Source: an uncultured Oxalobacteraceae bacterium (GTDB lineage Bacteria > Pseudomonadota > Gammaproteobacteria > Burkholderiales > Burkholderiaceae). Taken from it: a DNA stretch of 6,920 nt. Shown here in pieces: positions 1 through 6,264 of this stretch. Positions within the stretch are counted from its first letter, which is position 1. Every line of letters begins with the position of its first letter. The stretch lies in NCBI GenBank assembly GCA_946478765.1, contig CAMLDH010000210.1:1-6920 (forward strand). Reading direction: 5' to 3'. Below the pieces are notes generated by a model. It did no database searches, was not told where the DNA came from, and saw nothing but the letters and a program-made list of their open reading frames with translations. A program made the position numbers and the translations under genes.

Positions 1-339
1 GAGGAAAAACAGCAAGCCGATGTTCATGTCGACGATGCCGATGCCGGGTGCGACCGGGACAACGGCGAACGCGAGCAGGGTAGTCACGGCAATCACCAGC
101 GGCGCCAGCACGAACACGGGCTTGTCGGCAAACGGCGGCACCCAGTCTTCCTTGGTGATGAGCTTGATGGCATCGGCGACCGTCTGCAGTATGCCGAACG
201 GGCCGACCCGGTTGGGGCCGTAGCGGTCCTGCCAGAGGGCCAGCAGGCGGCGCTCGATCCAGACCAGCATGCCGGCCATGCCGAGCAGGGCGATCAGGAT
301 GAAGATGATGTTCATCCAGGCGCGGGCTGCTTCGCTCAT
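1..339 (-). CDS. nuoH: NADH:quinone oxidoreductase (complex I) subunit H, 5' part only
   Basis: Partial gene: the first 113 codons are present and the rest lies beyond the left edge. NuoH (ND1 homologue) is the membrane subunit that links the peripheral arm to the proton-pumping arm and forms much of the quinone-binding cavity. The translation starts MSEAARAWMNIIFI and has a first transmembrane helix at about residues 8-27. It then shows the family signature WIERRLLALWQDRYGPNRVG (about 27-46), followed by LQTVADAIKLITKEDW and a second hydrophobic stretch from about residue 75. E. coli NuoH has ERRLLGLFQNRYGPNRVG in the same place. The start is set by an ATGA overlap with the nuoG stop, so translation is probably coupled. 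A Met at codon 9 is an alternative start. No frameshift is seen in the visible part. Confidence 0.95.
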   Translation of the reverse strand, partial: MSEAARAWMNIIFILIALLGMAGMLVWIERRLLALWQDRYGPNRVGPFGILQTVADAIKLITKEDWVPPFADKPVFVLAPLVIAVTTLLAFAVVPVAPGIGIVDMNIGLLFFL

Positions 340-3083
340 GGAGAGGCCTTTCTCACGATCTCGCCCCGGCACGGCAGCATGATCCCCTCAAGGTTGGGCA
401 AGCCGGCGGGGAGCCCGGCCATGCCGCGCGGCAGGTCGGGACGCAACTGCACCGGCAGCCAGTAAGTCGTCCGCTCCAGATGCAGTTGCGCGTCATCGCC
501 GGCGCTATAACCGAGTTGCGCTGCATCGTCGGGGTGGAGCGCCAGGTAGGGAGTGGCGGCCAGGGCGGCGATGCCGGGCGCAAGCACGCTCAATTCCTCG
601 CTGCCGAAGATGTGATACAGCGGCGCCAGCAGCGATTGACCGCTGCGTTGCTCGAATGCCGCAGGCATGTCGCCGAAGTACGCATGGCCTCCGGGCTGCG
701 CCGGTTCGATCAGGCGCACACCCGGAGTGCCGCCGCGCAGCGGCCCTCCGACTTCGTCCTGGAATTTTGTCAGCGCCTGCACCGAATTCCAGCGCGGCGC
801 CCAGAAAATGGGAATCAACGGCGGCGGCGGCTGACCGGGGTAGCCTTCCATGGAGTACGTCATCGGTGCGTCCGGATCGTTCGGCGGCGGCTGGCGCTCG
901 TGCACATTGAGGTTGGCCCTGAAATTAAACAAGGCGGTGCGTCCGCTGAAGCGATGCGTTTCGCGCGGGATCTTCTGCCCCTTGATGCGAAAGTCCGCCG
1001 ATGGGGCGGCGCGCACCATCGGTTCCAATACCGGAATCGCCGTGGCGCAGGCGGTCATGATCTGATCCAGGTTCTGCCATGGCCCTTCCTCCCCGCGTCC
1101 GGCCGCAGCCAGGATGTCGCGCACCCAGCGCCAGCTCTCCTGGATCACGCCTTCAGGTTCGGGCACGAATACCTGGAAGAAGCGCTGCGCCCGGCCTTCA
1201 TTGCTCACCAGCGTGCCGTCGGCTTCGGCGAAGGTGCCCGCCGGCAGCACCACATCAGCCTCCGCACTGGTGGCGTGCATGAGGTGGTCGATGACGACGA
1301 CATGCCTGGCCGAGGTGAGAAACGCATTGACCGATGCGGTATCGGCGTGCCGGTAAAGATCGTTTTCCAGAATGATGACGGTGTCGGCGTTGCCTTCCTG
1401 TACCGCCTGGAATGCTGCCGCGAGCGGTTCACCCTCCATGAGGGCCGTACCCATGCTGTTGCACTCCGGCACGGTGTAGCACAGTTCCGCGCGGCGGCCG
1501 CTGCCGCACAAGGCCCATGCGACGTTGGCCGCCGCCCGGATCACGGCGTCGCTGCCGCAACTCATGCCGGAGATCACCAGTGGACGCTCCGCCGCCTTCA
1601 ATGCCTGGGCAATGGTATCGGCCAACGCGCGCATCGTGTCCGGCAAATCCGGCGGCAGCGGCGCCTTGGCATCGAGCGCATGCGCCACCGCAAAGCCGAG
1701 CCGGGCCAGGTCGTCGGGCGCGCCGTGGAACGTCTCGGTCGCAACATCGTCGAGCTTGGTGCCGGCGAGCGTGGCGATAAACAGCGGGCCTTTTTCCTGC
1801 TGTAGCGCCTGGCGCAATGCATTGTCGTCCCAATGCGGAATATGCATCTTCTTCCCGGCAATCTGCAGCGGCTTTTGCCGTACCGACTGGCGCACAGCGA
1901 GCGCCAGCCGAGGCGCGGTATTGGTCAGGTCCTCGCCCAGCACCAGCACTGCGTCGGCGAGTTCCACCTCATGCAGCGAAGGCGTGCGCGCAGGACCGTT
2001 GCGCAGGATGTCGATGACGGCGGCGATCAGGTGTGCATCCCGGTCGGACATGCCGAGATGGAAGCGCTCGCGCCCGACCAGACTGCGCAGCGCAAAGTTC
2101 GCTTCGAGCGATGCCCGGGGAGAACCGATGCCGATCACCTTGGCATCCTTGGCAAGCCAGCCAGCCAGGTACGTCATCGCTTCCTGTTTATTCACGGGTC
2201 GCTGCGCTTCGCTGCCATCGTATTGCAGCAAGGCTTGCCGTATCCGGCGTTCGCTGTTGACGAACTCATAGCCGAAGCGTCCGCGGTCGCACAGAAAATA
2301 GCCGTTGACTTCGCTGTTGTAGCGGTTGACGATGCGCCGCAACGTGCCATAACGCTCGCCAGGGATCGTGTTGCAACCCGACCCGCAATGCACGCACACC
2401 GACGGCGCGGTCTGCAGATCCCACTTGCGCGTGTAATGCCGTCGCGAGGTCTTGTCGTTGAACACGCCGGTAGGGCAAACCTCCACCAGATTGCCGCTGA
2501 ATTCGCTCTCCAATACGCCGTCCTGCTCGCGGCCGAAATAGACTTGATTGCGCAACCCATAGGCATCGAAGTCCTTGCCGCCCGCATAGTGACGATAGAA
2601 GCGCACGCAGCGGTAGCACTGGATGCAGCGGTTCATCTCATGGTTGACCAATGGCCCCAGATACTGGTTGTTCCAGGTGCGCTTCAATCCGTCGTAGCGG
2701 CGAACCGTGTGCCCGGTCATGAGCGTCATGTCCTGCAGATGGCATTCGCCGCCCTCGTCGCATACCGGGCAATCGTGCGGGTGATTGGTCATCAGCCATT
2801 CGATGACTTCGGCGCGGAATTCCCGCGCTTCGCCGTCGTCGATCGAGATGCGCACGCCATCCGTGACCGGCGTCATGCATGCCATGACGATCCTGCCTCG
2901 GGTATCCTCGCTATCCTTGAATTGCTTGATGGCGCATTGACGGCACGCGCCGACCGAACCCAGTGCCGGATGCCAGCAGAAATACGGCAGGTCGAACCCC
3001 AGCGAAAGACATTCCTGCAACAGGTTCTCGCCATCTTTCGCGGTATAGGGCCGATTGTCGATATGGATGGTTGCCACGCTCAT
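336..3083 (-). CDS. nuoG: NADH:quinone oxidoreductase (complex I) subunit G, gamma type
   Basis: A 915-residue iron-sulfur subunit of the peripheral arm, carrying electrons from NuoEF towards NuoI and NuoB. The N-terminal ferredoxin-like domain has C36, C47, C50 and C69 for the [2Fe-2S] cluster N1b. H101, C105, C108 and C114 (HPHDCPVCDEGGEC) bind N5. C153, C156, C159 and C203 bind N4. C230, C233, C237 and C265 fit the extra cluster N7, which is present only in some bacteria. The remainder is a molybdopterin-oxidoreductase-like domain without visible Mo ligands. Long stretches match E. coli NuoG (908 aa), for example IGIGSPRASLEANFALR and the SGRTA and WAPRWNS segments near the C-terminus. The frame is open 81 codons further upstream inside nuoF, but homology begins at MSVATIHID and the ATGA overlap with nuoF fixes this start. 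A GGAG lies directly against the ATG, so initiation probably depends on coupling to nuoF. Confidence 0.97.
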   Translation of the reverse strand: MSVATIHIDNRPYTAKDGENLLQECLSLGFDLPYFCWHPALGSVGACRQCAIKQFKDSEDTRGRIVMACMTPVTDGVRISIDDGEAREFRAEVIEWLMTNHPHDCPVCDEGGECHLQDMTLMTGHTVRRYDGLKRTWNNQYLGPLVNHEMNRCIQCYRCVRFYRHYAGGKDFDAYGLRNQVYFGREQDGVLESEFSGNLVEVCPTGVFNDKTSRRHYTRKWDLQTAPSVCVHCGSGCNTIPGERYGTLRRIVNRYNSEVNGYFLCDRGRFGYEFVNSERRIRQALLQYDGSEAQRPVNKQEAMTYLAGWLAKDAKVIGIGSPRASLEANFALRSLVGRERFHLGMSDRDAHLIAAVIDILRNGPARTPSLHEVELADAVLVLGEDLTNTAPRLALAVRQSVRQKPLQIAGKKMHIPHWDDNALRQALQQEKGPLFIATLAGTKLDDVATETFHGAPDDLARLGFAVAHALDAKAPLPPDLPDTMRALADTIAQALKAAERPLVISGMSCGSDAVIRAAANVAWALCGSGRRAELCYTVPECNSMGTALMEGEPLAAAFQAVQEGNADTVIILENDLYRHADTASVNAFLTSARHVVVIDHLMHATSAEADVVLPAGTFAEADGTLVSNEGRAQRFFQVFVPEPEGVIQESWRWVRDILAAAGRGEEGPWQNLDQIMTACATAIPVLEPMVRAAPSADFRIKGQKIPRETHRFSGRTALFNFRANLNVHERQPPPNDPDAPMTYSMEGYPGQPPPPLIPIFWAPRWNSVQALTKFQDEVGGPLRGGTPGVRLIEPAQPGGHAYFGDMPAAFEQRSGQSLLAPLYHIFGSEELSVLAPGIAALAATPYLALHPDDAAQLGYSAGDDAQLHLERTTYWLPVQLRPDLPRGMAGLPAGLPNLEGIMLPCRGEIVRKASP

Positions 3084-4360
3084 CTCCAGGGACAGCGCCG
3101 GTCGCGGATGTGCCGCTCGAAATCCTCGCGGAAATACTTGAGGCCGCTCTGCAAGGGTTCCGCCGCGCCGGGCGCGAGCGCGCAATAGGTGCGCCCCGGA
3201 CCGAGCAGGCGGGCGTGCGACTGCAACCGTTCCAGGTCTCCCGCTTCGCCTTGTCCCTGCTCCAGGCCATGCAGAATCTGTTCCACCCACGCCAGCCCGG
3301 ACCAGCACGGCGTGCACCAGCCGCACGATTCCTGCGCAAAAAAATGTTCGAGGTTATGCACCATGCCGACCGGACAGGTCTGGTCGTCAAGAATGATCAT
3401 GGTGCCAGTGCCGAGACGGCTGCCTGCCGCCTGCACCGAATCGAAATCCATCGCCACGTCCAGGTGTTCCTCGACCAGGAAATCGGTCGATGCGCCTCCC
3501 GGCAGCAGGCCGCGGAACCGGTACCCGTCACGCATGCCGCCCGCATGTTCTTCCAGGATCTCGCGGATGCTCGTCCCCATCGGCAGTTCCCACAGTCCCG
3601 GCTTGCACACCTTGCCGCTTGCGCCGTACAGCTTGGTCCCGCCGTCGAAATGGGGACGGTGGCTCAGGTTCTTGAACCACAGCGCGCCGTGATTGACGAT
3701 GTGGGGCAGGTTGCACAGCGTCTCGACATTGTTGACGATAGTGGGTTTGCCCCATAAGCCGCTGATCTGCGGAAAGGGCGGTTTGCTGCGCGGGTTGGCA
3801 CGCTTGCCTTCCAGTGCATTCAGCAGCGCGGTCTCTTCACCGCAGATGTAGCGTCCCGCGCTCACATGCAGGTATAGCTCCAGGTTGTATCCGGAGCCCA
3901 GGATGTCTTTCCCCAGATAAGCTTGGCGGTATGCCTCGGCGATCGCCTTCTCCAGCCGCTGCGCCGCCAGCTTGTATTCCCAGCGCAGGAAGATATAGGC
4001 GACATCGGCCTGGATCGCATAAGCGCCGATGATCATGCCTTCAATCAGTTGGTGCGGGTTGCCTTCGAGCAGAAAGCGATCCTTGAAGGTGCCAGGCTCC
4101 ATCTCGTCTGCATTGCAGACGAAATATTTGGGATGGGGCGCGTCTTTCCCCATCGGTATGAAACTCCATTTCATCGCAGTGGGAAAACCGGCGCCGCCGC
4201 GCCCGCGCAGGTTCGACTCTTTTACCTCGGCCGTCACTTCTTTAGGGGCCATGCGCAACGCCTTGCGCAACGCCTGGTAGCCGCCCGTCTTCTCGTACTG
4301 CGGGAGGTCAGGCGGCGCCGCTCCTGGCTGGATGTGTGCGGTAAGCGGTGTCTCCATCAT
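3080..4360 (-). CDS. nuoF: NADH:quinone oxidoreductase (complex I) subunit F, NADH-binding
   Basis: A 426-residue flavoprotein subunit that oxidises NADH on FMN and passes electrons to cluster N3. The glycine-rich FMN/NADH loop GRGGAGFPTAMKW is at residues 53-65, followed by the invariant NADEMEPGTFKDR at 83-95. The second nucleotide-binding loop SAGRYICGEETALL is at 167-180. The [4Fe-4S] N3 ligands are C346, C349 and C352 (ESCGWCTPC) and C393 (YCALAPGA). Everything aligns with E. coli NuoF (445 aa) except that this protein stops about 19 residues earlier, just after YFREDFERHIRD. It begins 13 bp after nuoE and overlaps nuoG by four bases, so it sits mid-operon. Two consecutive ATG codons (4360 and 4357) could start it. 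The ribosome-binding site is weak (AAGAGAG in the gap after nuoE), which suggests coupling to nuoE. Confidence 0.97.
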   Translation of the reverse strand: MMETPLTAHIQPGAAPPDLPQYEKTGGYQALRKALRMAPKEVTAEVKESNLRGRGGAGFPTAMKWSFIPMGKDAPHPKYFVCNADEMEPGTFKDRFLLEGNPHQLIEGMIIGAYAIQADVAYIFLRWEYKLAAQRLEKAIAEAYRQAYLGKDILGSGYNLELYLHVSAGRYICGEETALLNALEGKRANPRSKPPFPQISGLWGKPTIVNNVETLCNLPHIVNHGALWFKNLSHRPHFDGGTKLYGASGKVCKPGLWELPMGTSIREILEEHAGGMRDGYRFRGLLPGGASTDFLVEEHLDVAMDFDSVQAAGSRLGTGTMIILDDQTCPVGMVHNLEHFFAQESCGWCTPCWSGLAWVEQILHGLEQGQGEAGDLERLQSHARLLGPGRTYCALAPGAAEPLQSGLKYFREDFERHIRDRRCPWR

Positions 4361-4373
4361 CGGTTGGCTCTCT

Positions 4374-4844
4374 TTATTCTTGCCAATCGTTGGCGAGGAG
4401 TTGGTCGATCCTGTGCGGATCCAGATCCTGGTAATGCGTGTTGTCGATCATCATGACCGGCGCATGGTCGCACGCGCCCAGGCAGACGGCCGGCAACAGG
4501 GTGAAGCGGCCATCGGCACTGGTTTCTCCCGGAGCGATGCGCAACCGCGCCGACAAGTGCTCGCGCAAGCGGTCGCTGTCCATGATCCAGCAGCTCACGC
4601 TGTCGCACAGCAGAATCACATGTTGCCCCACCGGTTTGCGAAAGATCATGTTGTAGAAGGTAGCGAGCCCCTCCAATTCCGCTTCCGCCACTTGCAGAAA
4701 TTCCGCCACGTCTGCAATGCCTTGGTCCGATACCCAACCGCGATGCTGCTGCACGATCTTGAGCGCATCGATGCACAAGGCGCGCCGCTCCGGGTAATGT
4801 TGCGACTCGGCTTCGATTTCTCGCTTTTCCTGCTCGCTCAGCAT
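4374..4844 (-). CDS. nuoE: NADH:quinone oxidoreductase (complex I) subunit E
   Basis: A 156-residue thioredoxin-fold subunit that binds the [2Fe-2S] cluster N1a and pairs with NuoF at the tip of the peripheral arm. The four ligands are C80 and C85 (CDSVSC) and C121 and C125 (CLGAC), with the same spacing as C92, C97, C133 and C137 of E. coli NuoE. Other matches are ALKIVQQHRGWV near the N-terminus, EGLATFYNMIFRKPVGQHVI before the first Cys pair, and DGRFTLLPAVCLG before the second. The frame is open upstream to 4958, but those 38 codons do not resemble NuoE and lie upstream of a strong Shine-Dalgarno, so I start at 4844. Unlike E. coli, where nuoC/D precedes it, no other nuo gene lies upstream, so in this window it is the first gene of the operon. 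Confidence 0.95.
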   Translation of the reverse strand: MLSEQEKREIEAESQHYPERRALCIDALKIVQQHRGWVSDQGIADVAEFLQVAEAELEGLATFYNMIFRKPVGQHVILLCDSVSCWIMDSDRLREHLSARLRIAPGETSADGRFTLLPAVCLGACDHAPVMMIDNTHYQDLDPHRIDQLLANDWQE

Positions 4845-4847
4845 GGG

Positions 4848-4854
4848 ACTCCTT
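4848..4854 (-). promoter_or_regulatory. ribosome-binding site of nuoE
   Basis: On the minus strand this reads AAGGAGT, three to four bases before the ATG at 4844. It is a near-perfect Shine-Dalgarno and is the reason for choosing the internal Met over the longer open frame. Its strength also fits a gene that must start translation independently at the head of an operon, unlike the weak sites in front of nuoF, nuoG and nuoH. Confidence 0.75.
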
Positions 4855-5037
4855 CGCGGCACAACGGCCCAACTGTCACAGTAGAGCGACTGCCTGTTTG
4901 CGGCTATCGGGAATCCTTGATGATTGGTGTCGGGAGTGTTTGACTGTATGGACGGCAATCAACTTGAGTCGCGCTGGATGGACATTCAGGGAGCGAGAAA
5001 ATACGGTTGTGATATTGCCGATGGTGGCTTTTAGATA

Positions 5038-5053
5038 ACTGGCAATTGTCAGT
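5038..5053. promoter_or_regulatory. operator-like palindrome upstream of nuoE
   Basis: ACTGGCAATTGTCAGT is a 16-base dyad with a perfect CAATTG centre and matching ACTG/CAGT arms; only one symmetric pair is broken. It lies about 195 bp before the nuoE start. The size and symmetry fit a dimeric regulator site, but I recognise no specific regulator and chance is possible. Confidence 0.25.
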
Positions 5054-5084
5054 GCGACCGATGCTGCTGATGCGCATCGAGGCT

Positions 5085-5107
5085 GGTTCAAGTTTTGGTC
5101 TTGAACC
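5085..5107. repeat. perfect 8-bp inverted repeat (hairpin) upstream of nuoE
   Basis: GGTTCAAG, seven bases, CTTGAACC. The stem is perfect. No T-run follows on either strand, so it is not a standard intrinsic terminator. It could be an operator or an mRNA hairpin in a long nuoE leader about 240 bp before the start codon. Confidence 0.35.
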
Positions 5108-5290
5108 GAGATATTTGAAACGGGTTTGTTCCGAGGACGGCTTTGCAGCGGGAGCGATCCTTCGAATTTTTTGCGTGACAGGCTGCAATTGTTAAGGGTT
5201 GTACGATGCCTGCCCACAGTCGCAGGTCAAGCAGAGCGCGGGATCGCTCGCTGGGCAGGCGTCGGACAAGCCTCGATCGGCCAATAACTG

Positions 5291-5347
5291 TCAGTCCATT
5301 GGCAAAGATGATCGGCTGCTTTGGACTGAGGGCGATCATTCAGTCCA
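5291..5347. repeat. interlocked inverted repeats (A-B-A'-B'-A)
   Basis: TCAGTCCA (5291-5298), ATGATCG (5308-5314), TGGACTGA (5322-5329), CGATCAT (5333-5339), TCAGTCCA (5340-5347). The middle TGGACTGA can pair perfectly with either flanking TCAGTCCA, and ATGATCG can pair with CGATCAT across it. The pairings are mutually exclusive or pseudoknotted. A further AATTGGACT at 5422-5430 is the perfect complement of AGTCCAATT at 5342-5350. This could be a switching leader, repeated protein-binding sites in alternating orientation, or remnants of element ends. Confidence 0.45.
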
Positions 5348-5382
5348 ATTCGTAGCGCCGCATGTTCTGCAGGAGATTCACG

Positions 5383-5478
5383 ATGAAAAATAGGTGCCTC
5401 CCGGGCACCAGGCGCGACGACAATTGGACTTCGGGGGAATTTAGCCCAGCATGCGGCGCAATGCGCTGCGCTTATTGA
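5383..5478 (+). CDS. possible 31-residue small ORF or 5' remnant of a lost gene
   Basis: AGGAG at 5371-5375 stands seven bases before an ATG, giving one of the better initiation signals on the plus strand. The frame reads MKNRCLPGTRRDDNW and stops inside the REP-like palindrome at 5478. I recognise no family. It may be the start of a gene cut off when the downstream DNA arrived, a small ORF, or chance. There is a 6-bp hairpin (GGTGCC, five bases, GGCACC) at 5393-5409 inside it. The low confidence reflects the lack of any similarity. Confidence 0.15.
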   Translation: MKNRCLPGTRRDDNWTSGEFSPACGAMRCAY

Positions 5479-5482
5479 CGCC
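5455..5482. repeat. REP-like imperfect palindrome
   Basis: GGCGCAAT, a GCGC-rich centre, and ATTGACGCC form a GC-rich stem with small bulges, in the neighbourhood ATGCGGCGCAATGCGC ... CGCCCTAC. Palindromes built on GGCGCAAT/ATTGCGCC are common as dispersed extragenic repeats in several proteobacteria. One copy in one window cannot prove it is repeated in this genome. Confidence 0.35.
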
Positions 5483-5520
5483 CTACTTGGTACGGGTTAC
5501 GGCCTTACAATGCTTGCACC

Positions 5521-5550
5521 TTACCGAGTTGTATGTAAACGCAGTATATT
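5521..5550 (+). promoter_or_regulatory. candidate promoter for the cassette genes
   Basis: TTACCG (-35-like, 3 of 6 matches) and TATATT (-10-like, 5 of 6 matches) are separated by 18 bases. It points towards the cassettes and lies about 100 bp before the first cassette boundary, the position where an integron cassette promoter (Pc) is expected. The -35 box is weak, so this is only a candidate. Confidence 0.22.
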
Positions 5551-5637
5551 GCCGGAAGGCAGGCACAACAATGGTTTCAGGCGAATTGGCCCGCCAGGAT
5601 AGGCAGACAGCACGCCAAGTTAGACACAAATTTTTTT

Positions 5638-5657
5638 CACCCTATTTAAAGTTATGC
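5638..5657 (+). other. attI-like junction at the left end of the cassette array
   Basis: CACCCTATTTAAA runs into the core GTTATGC. As I remember it, the class 1 integron attI1 ends in CGCCCTAAAACAAAG followed by a GTTRRRY core, so the CCCTA ... AAAGTTA layout is alike. GTTATGC is exactly complementary to the left box GCATAAC of the attC at 6184, as expected if both belonged to one circular cassette. No left attC half lies upstream within cassette-like distance, so this is more like an attI or a secondary insertion site than the end of an earlier cassette. A GTTAGAC at 5619-5625 is an alternative core. Confidence 0.4.
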
Positions 5658-6264
5658 ATCAAAGGAAAACCTGTGACTATGCTTTTTGGATTGACGCTCG
5701 AGGAATGGTCTTATGCTGCCACCACCGTGAGCGTCGCTGGAGCTGCTATTGCCTTTTGTCTGAATGTTCGGGGTCAGATGCGTCAGCGTTCTATCGACAA
5801 TTGCATTAGATATCTCGAGCATCACGATACATTGTTCGCGGAGAATAGCTATCTTCGGAGTAACGTCTTGTCCATGGAGAATGGATCATTCAAGCGGGAC
5901 GCGTCTAACGCCGACATGGAAAAAGCATTTAGAGAGATGCTTTCGAACTTTGAAAAACTGGCCCTTCTTCACAAGGCTGGCGGAGCACCTAGCTCCATAA
6001 ACGCATACATGCTTGGTTATTTTTCAAAGCATGTTTGTTCAGCAGTCAACGATCGGGAAAAGGCAGAGCCATATTGGGACCTTGCGCTTGAGTTCATCGC
6101 AGAAACGAAGAAGGCGGCAGAGCAATTCGATGCCCTCGGCAAGTCCGAGAGACTGAAGTACATCGCGAAAAATCATTTTTGATGCATAACAAGTCGCTCA
6201 ACACGGAACCACAACTGCAGGAGGCGGCTTCGCCGCAAATGTTGTGGTCCGGTCAGATCCGACG
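5652..6264 (+). mobile_element. integron gene cassette 1
   Basis: About 613 bp from the base after the G of GTTATGC (5651) to the G of GTTATGG (6264), the usual G/TT crossover points. It has one plus-strand gene filling most of its length and an attC at its end, with the stop codon two bases from the attC left box. It is visibly AT-richer than the nuo genes. This is the standard cassette plan. The right boundary is well supported; the left one rests on core-box complementarity. Confidence 0.65.
5673..6182 (+). CDS. small membrane-anchored protein, DUF4760-like (cassette 1)
   Basis: About 169 residues of unknown function. The N-terminus FGLTLEEWSYAATTVSVAGA continues through IAFCLNV, giving one transmembrane segment at about residues 12-30. 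A basic stretch (RGQMRQR) and a soluble helical domain follow, including FREMLSNFEKLALLHKAG and a C-terminal charged helix. A single helix followed by an FE.lallhkaG segment resembles DUF4760 proteins, from memory of the family and without a search. The frame is open from 5451, but that would run across the REP-like palindrome and the attI-like junction. AAGGA at 5662-5666 is six bases from GTG 5673 and 12 from ATG 5679, so I prefer the GTG; the ATG gives a protein two residues shorter. It is the only gene in cassette 1. Confidence 0.7.
   Translation: MTMLFGLTLEEWSYAATTVSVAGAAIAFCLNVRGQMRQRSIDNCIRYLEHHDTLFAENSYLRSNVLSMENGSFKRDASNADMEKAFREMLSNFEKLALLHKAGGAPSSINAYMLGYFSKHVCSAVNDREKAEPYWDLALEFIAETKKAAEQFDALGKSERLKYIAKNHF

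Larger units (their letters stand above)
4855..5637. other. long intergenic region between nuoE and the cassettes
   Basis: Nearly 800 bp without a gene I can support. Open frames here (minus 4876-5217, minus 5088-5339, plus 5199-5393) are short, have unlikely compositions and match no family I recognise. In particular I see no nuoA, nuoB or nuoC/D end on the minus strand, and no tyrosine-recombinase motifs of an integron integrase. The region should hold the nuoE promoter, but I could not pick out a convincing -35/-10 pair on the minus strand. It contains the dyads, interlocked repeats, REP-like palindrome and short reading frame listed separately. Confidence 0.6.

Noticed and set aside
480..3188. 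Long plus-strand open frames (480-1805, 1833-3188 and others) opposite nuoG
   Set aside because: They are antisense shadows of a GC-rich gene with all Fe-S motifs intact. Their compositions are Arg/His/Ala-rich and match no family.
3084..3326. 81-codon N-terminal extension of NuoG
   Set aside because: It lies wholly inside nuoF in another frame, is Arg/Ala/Gly-rich, and homology to NuoG begins at the ATG at 3083.
2963..4456. Plus-strand frames opposite nuoF and nuoE (2963-3757, 3923-4456, 4332-4943)
   Set aside because: Antisense to genes confirmed by cofactor-binding motifs; no recognisable domains.
4845..4958. 38-codon N-terminal extension of NuoE
   Set aside because: No NuoE similarity, and a strong AAGGAGT sits inside it at the right distance for the ATG at 4844.
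5061..5195. 44-codon plus-strand frame MLLMRIEAGSSFGLEPR...
   Set aside because: No ribosome-binding site, overlaps the perfect hairpin at 5085-5107, no known family.
4876..5217. Minus-strand 113-codon frame upstream of nuoE, considered as a NuoD end or an integrase remnant
   Set aside because: It lacks the NuoD C-terminal features and any tyrosine-recombinase motif; likely chance.
5393..5409. GGTGCC/GGCACC hairpin as an intrinsic terminator
   Set aside because: Short six-base stem with no T-run on either strand.
5619..5625. GTTAGAC as the left boundary of cassette 1
   Set aside because: It fits GTTRRRY better than GTTATGC, but the attC left box GCATAAC is exactly complementary to GTTATGC at 5651 and only partly to GTTAGAC. 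Kept as an alternative.
5451..5672. Extended start at 5451 for the cassette 1 protein
   Set aside because: It would translate the REP-like palindrome and cross the cassette junction. The later GTG/ATG has a proper ribosome-binding site and starts at the membrane helix.
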